Assembly: GCF_024707525.1 (NCBI RefSeq)
Contig: NZ_CP062231.1
Span: forward strand, 1,984,001 to 2,048,000
Length of the DNA stretch: 64,000 bases
Source: Rhizobium sp. TH2
Lineage (GTDB): Bacteria; Pseudomonadota; Alphaproteobacteria; Rhizobiales; Rhizobiaceae
Reading direction: 5' to 3'
Below, piece after piece: positions 15,477 through 25,300 of this stretch; position 1 is the stretch's first letter; every line of letters starts with the position of its first letter. A program made the position numbers and the translations under genes. The notes beneath the pieces are model-generated. The model was not told the DNA's origin and ran no database searches. It saw nothing but the letters and a program-made list of their open reading frames with translations.

Positions 15477-17051
15477 ATGCCGATCTGCCTGCGTTTTCTG
15501 ATGCTTGGCCTGATTCTCGCCGTGCCCGGTCTGGCTCAGGCGGCCAATTCCTTCGCACTGGTGATCGGCATCAACGAGTACAAGGCTGTGCCGAGCCTCG
15601 ATGGCGCCCGCAACGATGCCGAGGATATTGCCACGGCCCTCAGCCGCAAAGGCACGACACGAATCATATCGCTCATGGACCGGCAGGCGACCAAGCAGAA
15701 TATCGTCAACGCCTGGACGACGCTTCTCAATGATGCGCGCGAGGGCGACACGATCTTCGTGACCTATGCCGGCCACGGCGCGCAGATCAAGCAGATCATC
15801 CAGGGCGACGAGAACGACGGGCTGGACGAGTTCTGGGTTCTGCCGGGCTTCGACCCCAAGAACCTCAAGGAGACGTGGAAGGAATCGGTCTTCGACAATG
15901 AATTGCATCAATGGTTCACCGAGGCGGGCACGCGCGGCATCAAGGTCGTCTTTGTCTCCGATTCGTGCCACGCAGGCGGCATGAACCGGGCGGTGAGGGG
16001 CAAGCTCCGCTATGTCGAGTTCGGCGACAGCCGCGTGCTCGGCGAATTGCTGGCCATGGTCAGCGGCAGCGCCGGCAGTAGTGTCGTAACCGAGCCCGAG
16101 TCGCGCACCCCGGCAAACGTGACCATGCTGGCTGCAACCTCGGAAGCGCTTCCGGTGCCGGAGGTGGTGATCGAAGGTCGCTCGCGCGGCGCGCTCTCCT
16201 GGGCTTTCGCACGGGCGGTGGAGGGCAAGGCCGACCGCAATGCCGACGGCACCGTCACCCGAATCGAGCTTGAGGACTATGTGCTGGCAACGGTGAGGAT
16301 GCGCTCCGAATCATTGCAGACGCCCGTATTCACCCCGGTGGCCGCCCGTGACGCGAACGAGGCGCTGTTCGGCGTCACGCAGATGCCGGAAATGGCGTCT
16401 TCGTCGGTCCGTCCGGCCGAAAAGACCGGTCGCCGGCCGATGGTCCGGGCGCGCGAACTGGGATTCGACCCGTTGCTGCCGCTCACCGTCAAGGGCACGG
16501 ACGTGATGCCTGAAGACATCGAGAAAGGCGTACATACCTATGAATGGGATGCTGCGACCGGCCTGTTCCGCTCGCCGAATGGCGACATCGTCGCCGAGAA
16601 AGTCAGCCCTTTCACGGTCAATGACATCGTTTCCAAGTTCATTCTGCTCGATTTCCTGAAAGCCATCGCCTCGCAGAATCCGGGCCGGATTATCGTGTCC
16701 CCGGAGCAGCAGATATATCTGGCCAATGAGCATATCAAATTCGATGCGATTCGCGGTGACTATAAGAATATGTTGGTCTTCAATCTCGCCAACACCGGTG
16801 AGATACAGTTCTTGGACATGGTCCTGAATGGAGAGCCGCAGTTTAAGACGCCCCTGAAGGAAATGAAAATTGTCGAACCGTTCGGTTCGGATCACCTTGT
16901 CGTCATTTCTTCTAACGAATCGCTGGAGGCGATCGGACGAATACTGGAGCGTGGCGTCGCACCGAAAGAATTACTGGCCTCTCTTTCACAGAGGATAGAT
17001 GGTACTGATTCGTCTATTGGCATACTTCCACTTTACACAAGAGAAAATTAG
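15477..17051 (+). CDS. Exported caspase-family (C14) protein with DUF4384-like C-terminus
   Basis: A 524-residue protein with a Sec signal peptide (LRFLMLGLILAVPGLAQAAN). The caspase-fold domain covers residues 24-270: SFALVIGINEYKAVPSLDGA at its start, the catalytic His in FVTYAGHGAQI (about residue 100) and the catalytic Cys in FVSDSCHAGGM (about residue 164), so the dyad is intact. The last 190 residues (LVFNLANTGEIQF, EPFGSDHLVVISSNESLEA) resemble DUF4384, often found behind bacterial caspase domains. Its periplasmic or surface location is unusual for a caspase-like protease. The gene's 3' end is more AT-rich than its start. Substrate unknown; it sits between a protease and a giant repeat protein. 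Confidence 0.88.
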   Translation: MPICLRFLMLGLILAVPGLAQAANSFALVIGINEYKAVPSLDGARNDAEDIATALSRKGTTRIISLMDRQATKQNIVNAWTTLLNDAREGDTIFVTYAGHGAQIKQIIQGDENDGLDEFWVLPGFDPKNLKETWKESVFDNELHQWFTEAGTRGIKVVFVSDSCHAGGMNRAVRGKLRYVEFGDSRVLGELLAMVSGSAGSSVVTEPESRTPANVTMLAATSEALPVPEVVIEGRSRGALSWAFARAVEGKADRNADGTVTRIELEDYVLATVRMRSESLQTPVFTPVAARDANEALFGVTQMPEMASSSVRPAEKTGRRPMVRARELGFDPLLPLTVKGTDVMPEDIEKGVHTYEWDAATGLFRSPNGDIVAEKVSPFTVNDIVSKFILLDFLKAIASQNPGRIIVSPEQQIYLANEHIKFDAIRGDYKNMLVFNLANTGEIQFLDMVLNGEPQFKTPLKEMKIVEPFGSDHLVVISSNESLEAIGRILERGVAPKELLASLSQRIDGTDSSIGILPLYTREN

Positions 17052-17168
17052 CCTGCCTCATTAAGAGAAATATTTAAAAGTGTAACTTTTGCGGTAACCA
17101 CCAGTAAGCTTTAAGTAAGGTTTGACACATAGGATCGGCCCGAAGTTGGAAAATAAGGGGCCAATTTA

Positions 17169-20100
17169 ATGTCTAAATCTCGTGCAGCTGCGGCCAGTAC
17201 AACGATAACGGTCAATGACCTGTCTACCGTTGTGGGTACAAATAAGACCGATCTTATTATCTTGAAAAAATCCGACGCCGACGAGCTCGATCTCGGCGGG
17301 GGTTACGACAAGCTCGAGCTCCAGGGTGATGGCAATACCATCACCATCACGTCCGTTGAATCGGTAAAGGGTTCGACGGGCTCCGATCTGATCCTTCTCG
17401 ACGGTGCTATCACCAACGGCTCCATCAATCTTGGTGGCGACGATGATAGACTCACCTTCTCGGACGACGGTGGCACGGTGACTGTGTCGAACATCGAGAC
17501 GATCGTCGGCGGTGATGCGACCGAATACGTCATCTTCAGCCAGGCAGCCAAGAATGTCGACATCGACCTCGGTGCCGGCGAAGACAAGGTGCTTCTCGGC
17601 AAGTTCAACAACGAGTTCACCATCGGCAATGTCGAAATCCTGACGGGCAACATCCTGTCCGACATCATTACGCTCGCCACCGAATTCACTGGCACCAAAA
17701 TCGACCTCCTGGCCGGTAACGACCAGTTGTCGCTCGCCGATGCTGGCGCCACGATCACCGTTGCCAATATCGAAACGGTCATCGGTGCCGACGGCAACGA
17801 TGTGGTGACGGTCTCCACGGCCTTCGCAAAGGGTGTCATCGACCTCGGCGACAGCGTCGATGAACTGCGTCTTGGCGATTTTGCCAACAGCGTCGCGGTT
17901 GCCGAAATCGAATCGATCGTTGGTGGCTCGCTCGTCGACCAGGTTACCTTCACCGATGCAACGGCAACCACCAAGGTCGACCTCGGCCTCGGCAAGGATA
18001 TCGTCCGCCTCGGCAACTTCGTCAACGTCATCACCGTTCTCAATGTCGAAAGCGTTCTCGGCGGCACCGGTGCGGACCAGGTGTTCATCGATGGCACGGT
18101 TGCCGGCGCTTCCTACGATCTCGGCGCTGGCGCCGATGCTCTGACGCTCGATGACACCGGCACCACGATCTCGGTCGCCAATGTCGAAACGCTGACCGGC
18201 GACGCCGGCGACGACTTCGTCACTTTCTTCGGCGCGGCCAATCTTCTGGTCGACCTGAAGGGCGGCACTGGCGACAGACTGCAGCTCGGCAAGTTCGCCA
18301 ACAACGTTACTGTGATGGGCGTTGAAACCATCACCGGCAACGCGGCCGTTGACCAGGTCACCACCGATGGCGCCTTTGTCGGCAAGATCGATCTCGGCCT
18401 CGGCGACGACAAGCTCACGCTCGACGACAACGTCAATATCGTCACCATCTCCGGCATCGAAACCGTTATCGGCGGTACGGATGTCGATACGTTCGTTGCA
18501 GTTGGCGCGCTGACCCGCACCAGCATCAACGGCGGCGACGGTGCCGACGTTCTCACGCTTGCTGACGCTGTCAACTCGCTCACCGTCAAGGATGTCGAGG
18601 CGATCACCGGAGGCATTTCTTCCGATTACGTTATCCTCGACACGGCAACCACCGCTGGCGGCGCCTACGTTGTCGATCTCGGCGCGGGCCTCGGCAAGGA
18701 CACGCTCGTCCTGGCCAATCAGGACAACACGATCTCCGTTTCCGGCGCTGAATCGATCCTCGGCAAGGCTTCCGCCGATACGATCGTCATCACCGACAAT
18801 CCGGCTGGCGCACTGATCGATCTGGCTGGCGGATCGGACGTCCTAGACATCAGCGACTCGGGCGGCACTTTCACGATCTTCAACGTTGAGAGCGTCACCT
18901 CCGGTTCTGGCAACAATACCGACGTCGTCACGGTCAGTACGCTGCTCACGGGCGGCTACATCGATCTCGGCGACGGCCTCGACAAGGTCACGCTCGGTTC
19001 TTTCGCAAACGATGTGACGTTCAAGGGCGTTGAAGAAATCGTTGGCGGCAAGGTTGTCGATATCGTCCATATAGATGATCAGTTGACGGGCTCGGTCATC
19101 AACCTCGGCACCGGCTTCGACCATCTCGACCTGTCGACCGCCGATGCAACCAACACCGCCAGCATCGCGAATGTCGAAACCCTGACCGGTTCGGGCTTCG
19201 ATGATCTCATCACCGTGACCGCCGACCAGACCAAGATGGAAGTCGATCTCGGCATCGGTGGCGATACGCTCATCCTCAACGCCAGCGTGACCGCAACCGT
19301 TTCCAACACTGAAACGATCACCGGCAACCTCGGCGCCCAGAAGATCGTCTTCCTGGACGACTTCCAGGGTGACATCGATCTCGGCCTCGGCAAGGACGAA
19401 GTCAAGCTCGCCGCGGGCGGCACCAACGACGTTACCCTCACGGGCGTCGAAAGCATCACCGGCTCGGCCGATGCGGACGTGGTCACGCTTGTCACCGGTG
19501 CGGCCGGCGACCCGTCGCTGCTCGGCATCAGCATCGACGGCGGCCTCGGCAACGACGATCTGACGCTGGCTGCTGGCGGTGGTATCGTCTCGGTCAAGGC
19601 CGTTGAAACCATCACCGGTGACATCGGCAACGACACCGTGATCTTCACGGGCGCTGCATCGACGGAAGTTGATCTCGATGCCGGCACCGACAAGGTGCAA
19701 CTCGGCAACTTCGTCAACGCCGTCACGCTGACGGGTGTTGAATCGGTTCTCGGCGGCAACTCGGCCGACACTGTCACGTTGGGTGGCGAATACCAGGGCG
19801 GCGAAATCGATCTCGGCAAGGGTATCGACCAGTTGATCTTCGATGACGAGAATACCACTATCACCGCCTGGAACGTTGAAACCATCACCTCCGGGACCGG
19901 CGACAACACCGTGACCTTCGGTGCGGCAACGGCTGGTGCCACGGTCGTCTTCGGTGCAGGCACCGACGAACTGATCACGGCTGCCGGCGGTGGTACCGTC
20001 ACGGTCAGCGATGCCGAAACCATCACCGGTATGGCTGGCATCGACGTGATCTCGCTCGGCACGACCGCAGCGGTCGAAATCGACCTCGGTGGCGGCACCG

Positions 20101-21821
20101 CTGACGTTCTTAACCTGAACGCAGCCGGCAACACGGTCTCCGTGGTTGGCGTCGAAGTCATCAACGGCAGCGGCGTCGCCGATCTCGTCGTCCTCAATGA
20201 CAGCACCGGTTATGCCGGCGGCGTCATCAAGCTCGGCGCTGGTGCGGACGTTCTCGACACGGGTGCCAGCGGTGCAACGGTTACACTCTACGGTACCGAA
20301 AGCATTATCGGTGGCGTTGGCAACGAAAGCATCACTTTCGGCGAAGCCTTCGACGGCACGATGGATCTCAAGGCAGGCGACGACACGATCAAGTTCGGCA
20401 ACTACAACAACAACGCAACGCTTGTTGGTGTGGAAACCGTGACCGGTGGTACGCTGGCCGACACGATCGTGCTGACCGGTGCCTGGACGGGCGGCGTGAT
20501 CGATCTCGGGGCCGGTAACTCCGACTCGCTGACTTTCGCAACCGGGGCAACGCTGACGGTGACGGGTGCCGAAACCATCTCCGGTTCGGCCGCCGTCGAT
20601 GAAATCACGCTGACTGGCGCGAGCATCATCAAGCTGCTCGATCTCGATGGCGGCACGGACATCGTTACCTGGTCCACGGACTCGGTGACGGCAACCATGC
20701 TGGATGTCGAATCGATCGTCGGCGGTGCGACCTCCGATGCGATCACCTTCGCCGGTGGCATCGTCGGTGGCAACATCGACCTTGGCGGTGGCGACGACAG
20801 GCTGGTCCTGTTCAACGCGGCCAACGACCTGACGGTCGCCAATATCGAAACGATCATCGGCGGCACTGGCGCCGACAAGATCGAAGTGGCCGGAACCAGC
20901 TATGCCGGTACCATCCTGCTCGATGCCGGCAGTGACGAACTGATCCTGGGCGCCGCCGGTAACACGGTGACGGTCAGCGGTATCGAAACCATCACCGGCG
21001 GTGGCGGCGACGATCGCATCACCTTCATCGGTGTGGCGAACGGCGTCGAGATCGACCTCGATGCTGGTACCGACAAGGTCACGCTCGACAACTACCTGAA
21101 CGTCCTGACGATCAGCAACGTCGAGTCGATCGTCGGCGGCACGTCCAACGACACTGTCACCGTCGACACGGCCACCACGGCGGGCAGCTTCAACCTCGGC
21201 GCCGGCAATGACAGCCTGGAGTTCGATCTTGCAGTCACTGCGACCTTCACCTCGATCGAAACCATCACCGGCAGCGCCGCTGATGACTCGATCACGCTGA
21301 CGGCGAACTACTCCGGCACGACGATCGACGCTGATGCGGGCACCGACTATGTGTTCTTTGCGGCAGCCGGCACGGCAACGATCTCCAACGCGGAAGTCGT
21401 TATCGGCGGTGCGGGTTCGAACGTCATCATCCTGAATGGCACGCAGGATGCGAGCATCGACCTCGGCACCGGTGATGACAAGATCACCTTCAGCCAGGGC
21501 CTGCAGGACGTCAGCGGTGGCACGGGTTCGGATCTGTTCATCTTCACGGCTGCCAACCAGTCCGCGACGGGTACCGCAGATACGATCTATGACTTCACTG
21601 CCAACACCGACAAGCTGGTCTTCTCCGGTCTGCAGACCGGCGGCACCTTCACCTACCTCGAAGGCGCCGCATTTGCCTCCAGCGGCCATACCGAAATTCG
21701 TTTCGACAATGGCACCCATACGCTGCAGGTTGACCTTGATGGCAACGGTTCGGCCGACATGGAAGTCAAGCTGAACCTGGTCAATGCAAACGACCTGACC
21801 ACCAACGACTTCTCCTTTTAA
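17169..21821 (+). CDS. Giant RTX-like beta-roll repeat protein, probably type I secreted
   Basis: A 1550-residue protein built from about 30 units of roughly 47-50 residues. Each unit has the form DLGAGxDxLxL, then NTVTVxNVExITGG, then GxDxVTF. The Gly/Asp-rich turns are RTX-like and suggest a Ca2+-stabilised parallel beta-roll or solenoid. There is no Sec signal. The C-terminus contains a separate 100-residue segment (TADTIYDFTANTDKLVFSG) and ends LNLVNANDLTTNDFSF, like type I secretion signals. Length and acidity fit an S-layer or adhesin role; no enzymatic domain is visible. AAGGGGCCAATTTA precedes the ATG and a strong terminator follows. DUF6165 and glycosyltransferase genes come next. 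Confidence 0.85.
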   Translation: MSKSRAAAASTTITVNDLSTVVGTNKTDLIILKKSDADELDLGGGYDKLELQGDGNTITITSVESVKGSTGSDLILLDGAITNGSINLGGDDDRLTFSDDGGTVTVSNIETIVGGDATEYVIFSQAAKNVDIDLGAGEDKVLLGKFNNEFTIGNVEILTGNILSDIITLATEFTGTKIDLLAGNDQLSLADAGATITVANIETVIGADGNDVVTVSTAFAKGVIDLGDSVDELRLGDFANSVAVAEIESIVGGSLVDQVTFTDATATTKVDLGLGKDIVRLGNFVNVITVLNVESVLGGTGADQVFIDGTVAGASYDLGAGADALTLDDTGTTISVANVETLTGDAGDDFVTFFGAANLLVDLKGGTGDRLQLGKFANNVTVMGVETITGNAAVDQVTTDGAFVGKIDLGLGDDKLTLDDNVNIVTISGIETVIGGTDVDTFVAVGALTRTSINGGDGADVLTLADAVNSLTVKDVEAITGGISSDYVILDTATTAGGAYVVDLGAGLGKDTLVLANQDNTISVSGAESILGKASADTIVITDNPAGALIDLAGGSDVLDISDSGGTFTIFNVESVTSGSGNNTDVVTVSTLLTGGYIDLGDGLDKVTLGSFANDVTFKGVEEIVGGKVVDIVHIDDQLTGSVINLGTGFDHLDLSTADATNTASIANVETLTGSGFDDLITVTADQTKMEVDLGIGGDTLILNASVTATVSNTETITGNLGAQKIVFLDDFQGDIDLGLGKDEVKLAAGGTNDVTLTGVESITGSADADVVTLVTGAAGDPSLLGISIDGGLGNDDLTLAAGGGIVSVKAVETITGDIGNDTVIFTGAASTEVDLDAGTDKVQLGNFVNAVTLTGVESVLGGNSADTVTLGGEYQGGEIDLGKGIDQLIFDDENTTITAWNVETITSGTGDNTVTFGAATAGATVVFGAGTDELITAAGGGTVTVSDAETITGMAGIDVISLGTTAAVEIDLGGGTADVLNLNAAGNTVSVVGVEVINGSGVADLVVLNDSTGYAGGVIKLGAGADVLDTGASGATVTLYGTESIIGGVGNESITFGEAFDGTMDLKAGDDTIKFGNYNNNATLVGVETVTGGTLADTIVLTGAWTGGVIDLGAGNSDSLTFATGATLTVTGAETISGSAAVDEITLTGASIIKLLDLDGGTDIVTWSTDSVTATMLDVESIVGGATSDAITFAGGIVGGNIDLGGGDDRLVLFNAANDLTVANIETIIGGTGADKIEVAGTSYAGTILLDAGSDELILGAAGNTVTVSGIETITGGGGDDRITFIGVANGVEIDLDAGTDKVTLDNYLNVLTISNVESIVGGTSNDTVTVDTATTAGSFNLGAGNDSLEFDLAVTATFTSIETITGSAADDSITLTANYSGTTIDADAGTDYVFFAAAGTATISNAEVVIGGAGSNVIILNGTQDASIDLGTGDDKITFSQGLQDVSGGTGSDLFIFTAANQSATGTADTIYDFTANTDKLVFSGLQTGGTFTYLEGAAFASSGHTEIRFDNGTHTLQVDLDGNGSADMEVKLNLVNANDLTTNDFSF
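17300..21500 (+). repeat. About 30 degenerate coding repeats (around 145 bp each)
   Basis: The core VE(T/S)(I/V)TGG recurs about 30 times at regular spacing through the beta-roll gene. Units share protein pattern but differ freely in DNA, so they are an old amplified domain, not slippage-prone copies. Confidence 0.85.
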
Positions 21822-21844
21822 GAAGAAGTTTCTAAATCGAACGA

Positions 21845-21874
21845 AAGGGCGCGGCGCAAGTCGCGCCCTTTTTG
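21845..21874 (+). terminator. Terminator after the beta-roll gene
   Basis: A nine-bp AAGGGCGCG/CGCGCCCTT stem (21845-21853 with 21862-21870) followed by TTTTG, 24 bases after the stop. Confidence 0.9.
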
Positions 21875-21947
21875 CGTTTTCCAATCCCGTAGTCTTTCAG
21901 CTAAAGTCGGGAAAGCTTGATTCTTACGACTTTGGGGAAGATACACG

Positions 21948-22337
21948 ATGATAGAAGTGCCTGTTTCATGGGGCGAACTGGTCGACAAGATCACCATATT
22001 GCAGATCAAGTCCGACCGGATGAAGGATGAGGCCAAGCTGCGGAATGTCCGCAAGGAGCTGACGCTGCTGACGGATCGGCTTGGCGCCAATGCCGGCAAT
22101 GCGGAAGTGTCCCGCCTGACCAAGGCGCTCTATGATGTCAATGCCGCGCTCTGGGATATCGAGGACGACATTCGCGATTGCGAGAATGCCGGCGATTTCA
22201 GCGAAAAATTCGTGTCTCTCGCACGTTCCGTCTACATTACCAACGATAAGCGGGCTGAGCTGAAACGTGACGTCAACCTGGCTTTGGGTTCGGGACTTGT
22301 CGAGGAGAAGTCCTATCAGGCATACAAGATCCAGTGA
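21948..22337 (+). CDS. DUF6165 family protein
   Basis: A 129-residue protein beginning MIEVPVSWGELVDKITILQI, which is the hallmark of DUF6165. The rest is mostly alpha-helical and charged (KDEAKLRNVRKELTLLTDRL, DIEDDIRDCENAGDFSEKFV), ending KSYQAYKIQ. The function is not known. In my recollection such genes tend to lie near TPR-glycosyltransferase or polysaccharide genes, as here. It lies between the beta-roll gene and the triple TPR-glycosyltransferase gene, all on the plus strand. GGGGAAGATACACG precedes the ATG. Confidence 0.75.
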   Translation: MIEVPVSWGELVDKITILQIKSDRMKDEAKLRNVRKELTLLTDRLGANAGNAEVSRLTKALYDVNAALWDIEDDIRDCENAGDFSEKFVSLARSVYITNDKRAELKRDVNLALGSGLVEEKSYQAYKIQ

Positions 22338-22397
22338 AGCGACGGGAACCCACGTTCCGGCAAGCGCGGGACAAGGGACGGTCAATAGCGTCCGGCC

Positions 22398-25300
22398 GTG
22401 ATTTATCGGGCATGTGATCTGGGAGACGGCTTGTTGAAAGCGCAAATGCAGGCGGAAGCAGTGCAAATGACGGTGGACGACTGCCGCAAGCTGCTTAGCG
22501 AGGGGCGTCTCGGCGAAAGTCTCGATGCACTGGAGATGCTCAGAGCCAACGGACTCGAGAGCGCACCGCTCTATCACTATCTCGCCGTCACGCTGCATCT
22601 TCTCGGCCGCTCCGGCGAGGCGCTGCCGCATTTCGAGCGGTCTGTCGAGCTAGATCCGGCGCAGGCGAGCGTCCACCAGAACCAGGCCATAGCCCTGCTG
22701 GCGACGGGCGATGTCGAGCGCGCGATCGAGGCCGCCAAGCAGGCAATCGCCATCCGGGGCGACAATGTCGGTGCCTATGTCAATCTCGCGCTCGCCCAGA
22801 GCCGGTTGAAACTCTACGCCGATGCCTGGGAAACCATATCGCGTGGTTTGGAATTGGCGCCCGATCACCCCGGCCTGCTCAGCCAGGCCGGGCATATTGC
22901 TATCGAGGCGCGCAACTATCCGCTGGCCGAGAGCTACATCGCGCGCGCGCTGACCCGGGCGCCTGACAATGCCGAGATCAATTACAACGCCGGTGTTCTC
23001 TATCAGGCGCAGTCGCGCGACACCGACGCCTTGCTAGCGTACGACAAGACGCTCAGGAGCCAAGCGTGGCACGAAGGCGCCTTTGCCAACAAGGGCGTCG
23101 TGCTGCGCAATCTTGGTCGCATCGGCGAGTCGATCCGGCATTTCCGCAAGGGATTGACCCACTGGCCGGAATGGGCGGTGCTCAAATACAATCTGGCGAT
23201 CACCGACATGCTGGCCGGCAACTGGTCGCAGGCCTGGGCCGATTTCGAGCTCCGCGCCGATGTCGCGGGTTCGCGCGACAAGTCACCGAAAGTCGAAAGC
23301 CCGGTCTGGAATGGCGAGGACATCAAGGACGAGGTCCTGCTCGTTGTTCATGAGCAGGGTTTTGGCGATACGTTCCAGTTCATCTGCTTCCTGCCGCAGG
23401 CAGCGGAACGGGCGGGTCAGGTGATCTTCGTCTGTCAGAACCGCCTTCACTCCATTCTGTCGCGGCTCGATATGTTCAAGGCCGGTGGCATTACACTTGT
23501 TTCCGACGACGCCGCGCTGCCCGCGCACGATGTCCATGTCCCGCTGATGTCACTCGCCCGAATATTCGGCGCAACGCCGGACCGAGTGCCGAGACCCGCT
23601 GTCAAGATCGCCCTCGAGGAGCAGCGTGTCCGCCAGTGGGCGGCACTGGGCACTTCGACGGGCAAGAAATGGCGTGTCGGCCTTTCCTGGCAAGGCAACC
23701 CCAATGCGTCGATCGACAAGGACCGTTCGGTGCCGCTTTCGGCCTTCGCGCCACTGGCCGGGCTGTCTGATAAGGCGGATTTCATTTCACTGCAGCAGCA
23801 TTTCGGCCATGACCAGCCGTCGCCCGAAGGCCTCGATATCGTGGTGCCCCCGCTGGAGTTCGATTCCGGTCGCGACGCTTTCGTCGATAGCGCCGCGCTT
23901 ATGATGTCGCTGGATCTCGTGATCACCTCCGATACCGCCATCGCTCATCTCGCCGGCATGCTCGGCCGGCCGGTCTGGCTGCTGCTCAAGGCGATTCCGG
24001 ATTGGCGCTGGGGCGTCGAAGGTGTCCTGACGCCGTGGTATCCCACCATGCGTCTCATCCGGCAGCGGGCTTTCGGCGATTGGTCCGGGCTGATCGATGA
24101 GGCTACGAAGGATCTCGACCGGCTGATCGGGGATGTTTCCGTTCAACCCTCGATAGCGTCTGAAAATGGCGCCAAGGCCGTAGAGTTCCATACGCAGGGC
24201 AAATTCCGGGAGGCGAGGGAGCTTTACGAATCCGCCGCCGGCGGGCGCAAGGGTGATGCGCCGTTCCTGAATTTCTACGCGATGGCGGTATTGGAAGACG
24301 GCCGTCGCAGCCGCAATCATGCGCGGCTTGCGCTGCCGCTGGCGGCACATTCTGTAGCCTTGAGCCCGAGAAATGGTGATCTCTGGAGCAATTACGCCGT
24401 CCTGCTCGATGGTCTCGGCAGCCCCAACGACAGTAAGCGCGCCGTGCGTTTCGCGCTCGATGTCCAGCCGGACCATACGCCATCCTTGATTTCGCTGGCA
24501 AAAAAGGAGTCCGCAGGCGGCAATTCCGAAGCGGCTCTTGAAATGCTCGACAAGGTCGTCGCAGCCGAGCCCAATTCGGCTTCGGCGCATTCGGCGCGCG
24601 CGGCCGTGCTGACCGACATGGAGCAGCTTGGAGATGCCGAGACCGCCATGCGCCGGGCGCTCGATCTCGATCCCAACAATGCGCGGCTCTGGGTGCAACT
24701 CGGTGCGATCCAGTCGGCCGCGAAGCGTCACAGGAATTCGGCTGACAGCTGGGAACGCGCACTTGCCTGCGACCCTGGGAATGCTGACGCCTTCAGCAAT
24801 CTTGGCGTGTATGAGCGGAATCACGGTGAGCTGGAGATCGCCTGCTGGTTCTCGCGCCGCGCCGTCGAATGCGATCCGAACCATGCCGAGGCCTGGAACA
24901 ATCTCGGCATATCCGAACTCGAGGCCGGCCGCGACGATTTCGCGCTCGCGGCTTTCCGCCGGGCGATCGCCGTGCGGCCGGATTACGCCGATGCGCATCT
25001 GGCGCTCGGCATGGCGCTGCTCAACGGTGGCGATTTCACCAATGGCTTCAAGCATTACGAGGGGCGCCTGCGATCCGATAAGCTCGGCATCGCCGTGGGG
25101 CGGCCGAACGTGCCTTACTGGCGCGGCGGCGATCCGAAGGGCCTGTCGATCCTGCTGATGGCGGAGCAGGGGTTCGGCGACGCCTTTCAGTTCTCACGCT
25201 ATGCCCGCTGGCTGAAGGATCGCGGCGCGACCAAGATCCTGATCGGCTGCCGCAGCAAGATCGCCCATCTTCTCGCCACTATCCCCGGCGTCGATGGCGT

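Noticed and set aside
17300..21500. Possible CRISPR-like or satellite DNA repeats
   Set aside because: Repeats are coding, degenerate at DNA level and in frame; no fixed direct repeat with unique spacers exists anywhere in the window.
18843..21884. A 1013-codon open frame opposite the beta-roll gene
   Set aside because: The plus strand has clear domain repeats, a secretion-like C-terminus, a ribosome binding site and a terminator; the minus frame has no recognisable domain and follows from the codon bias of the repeats.
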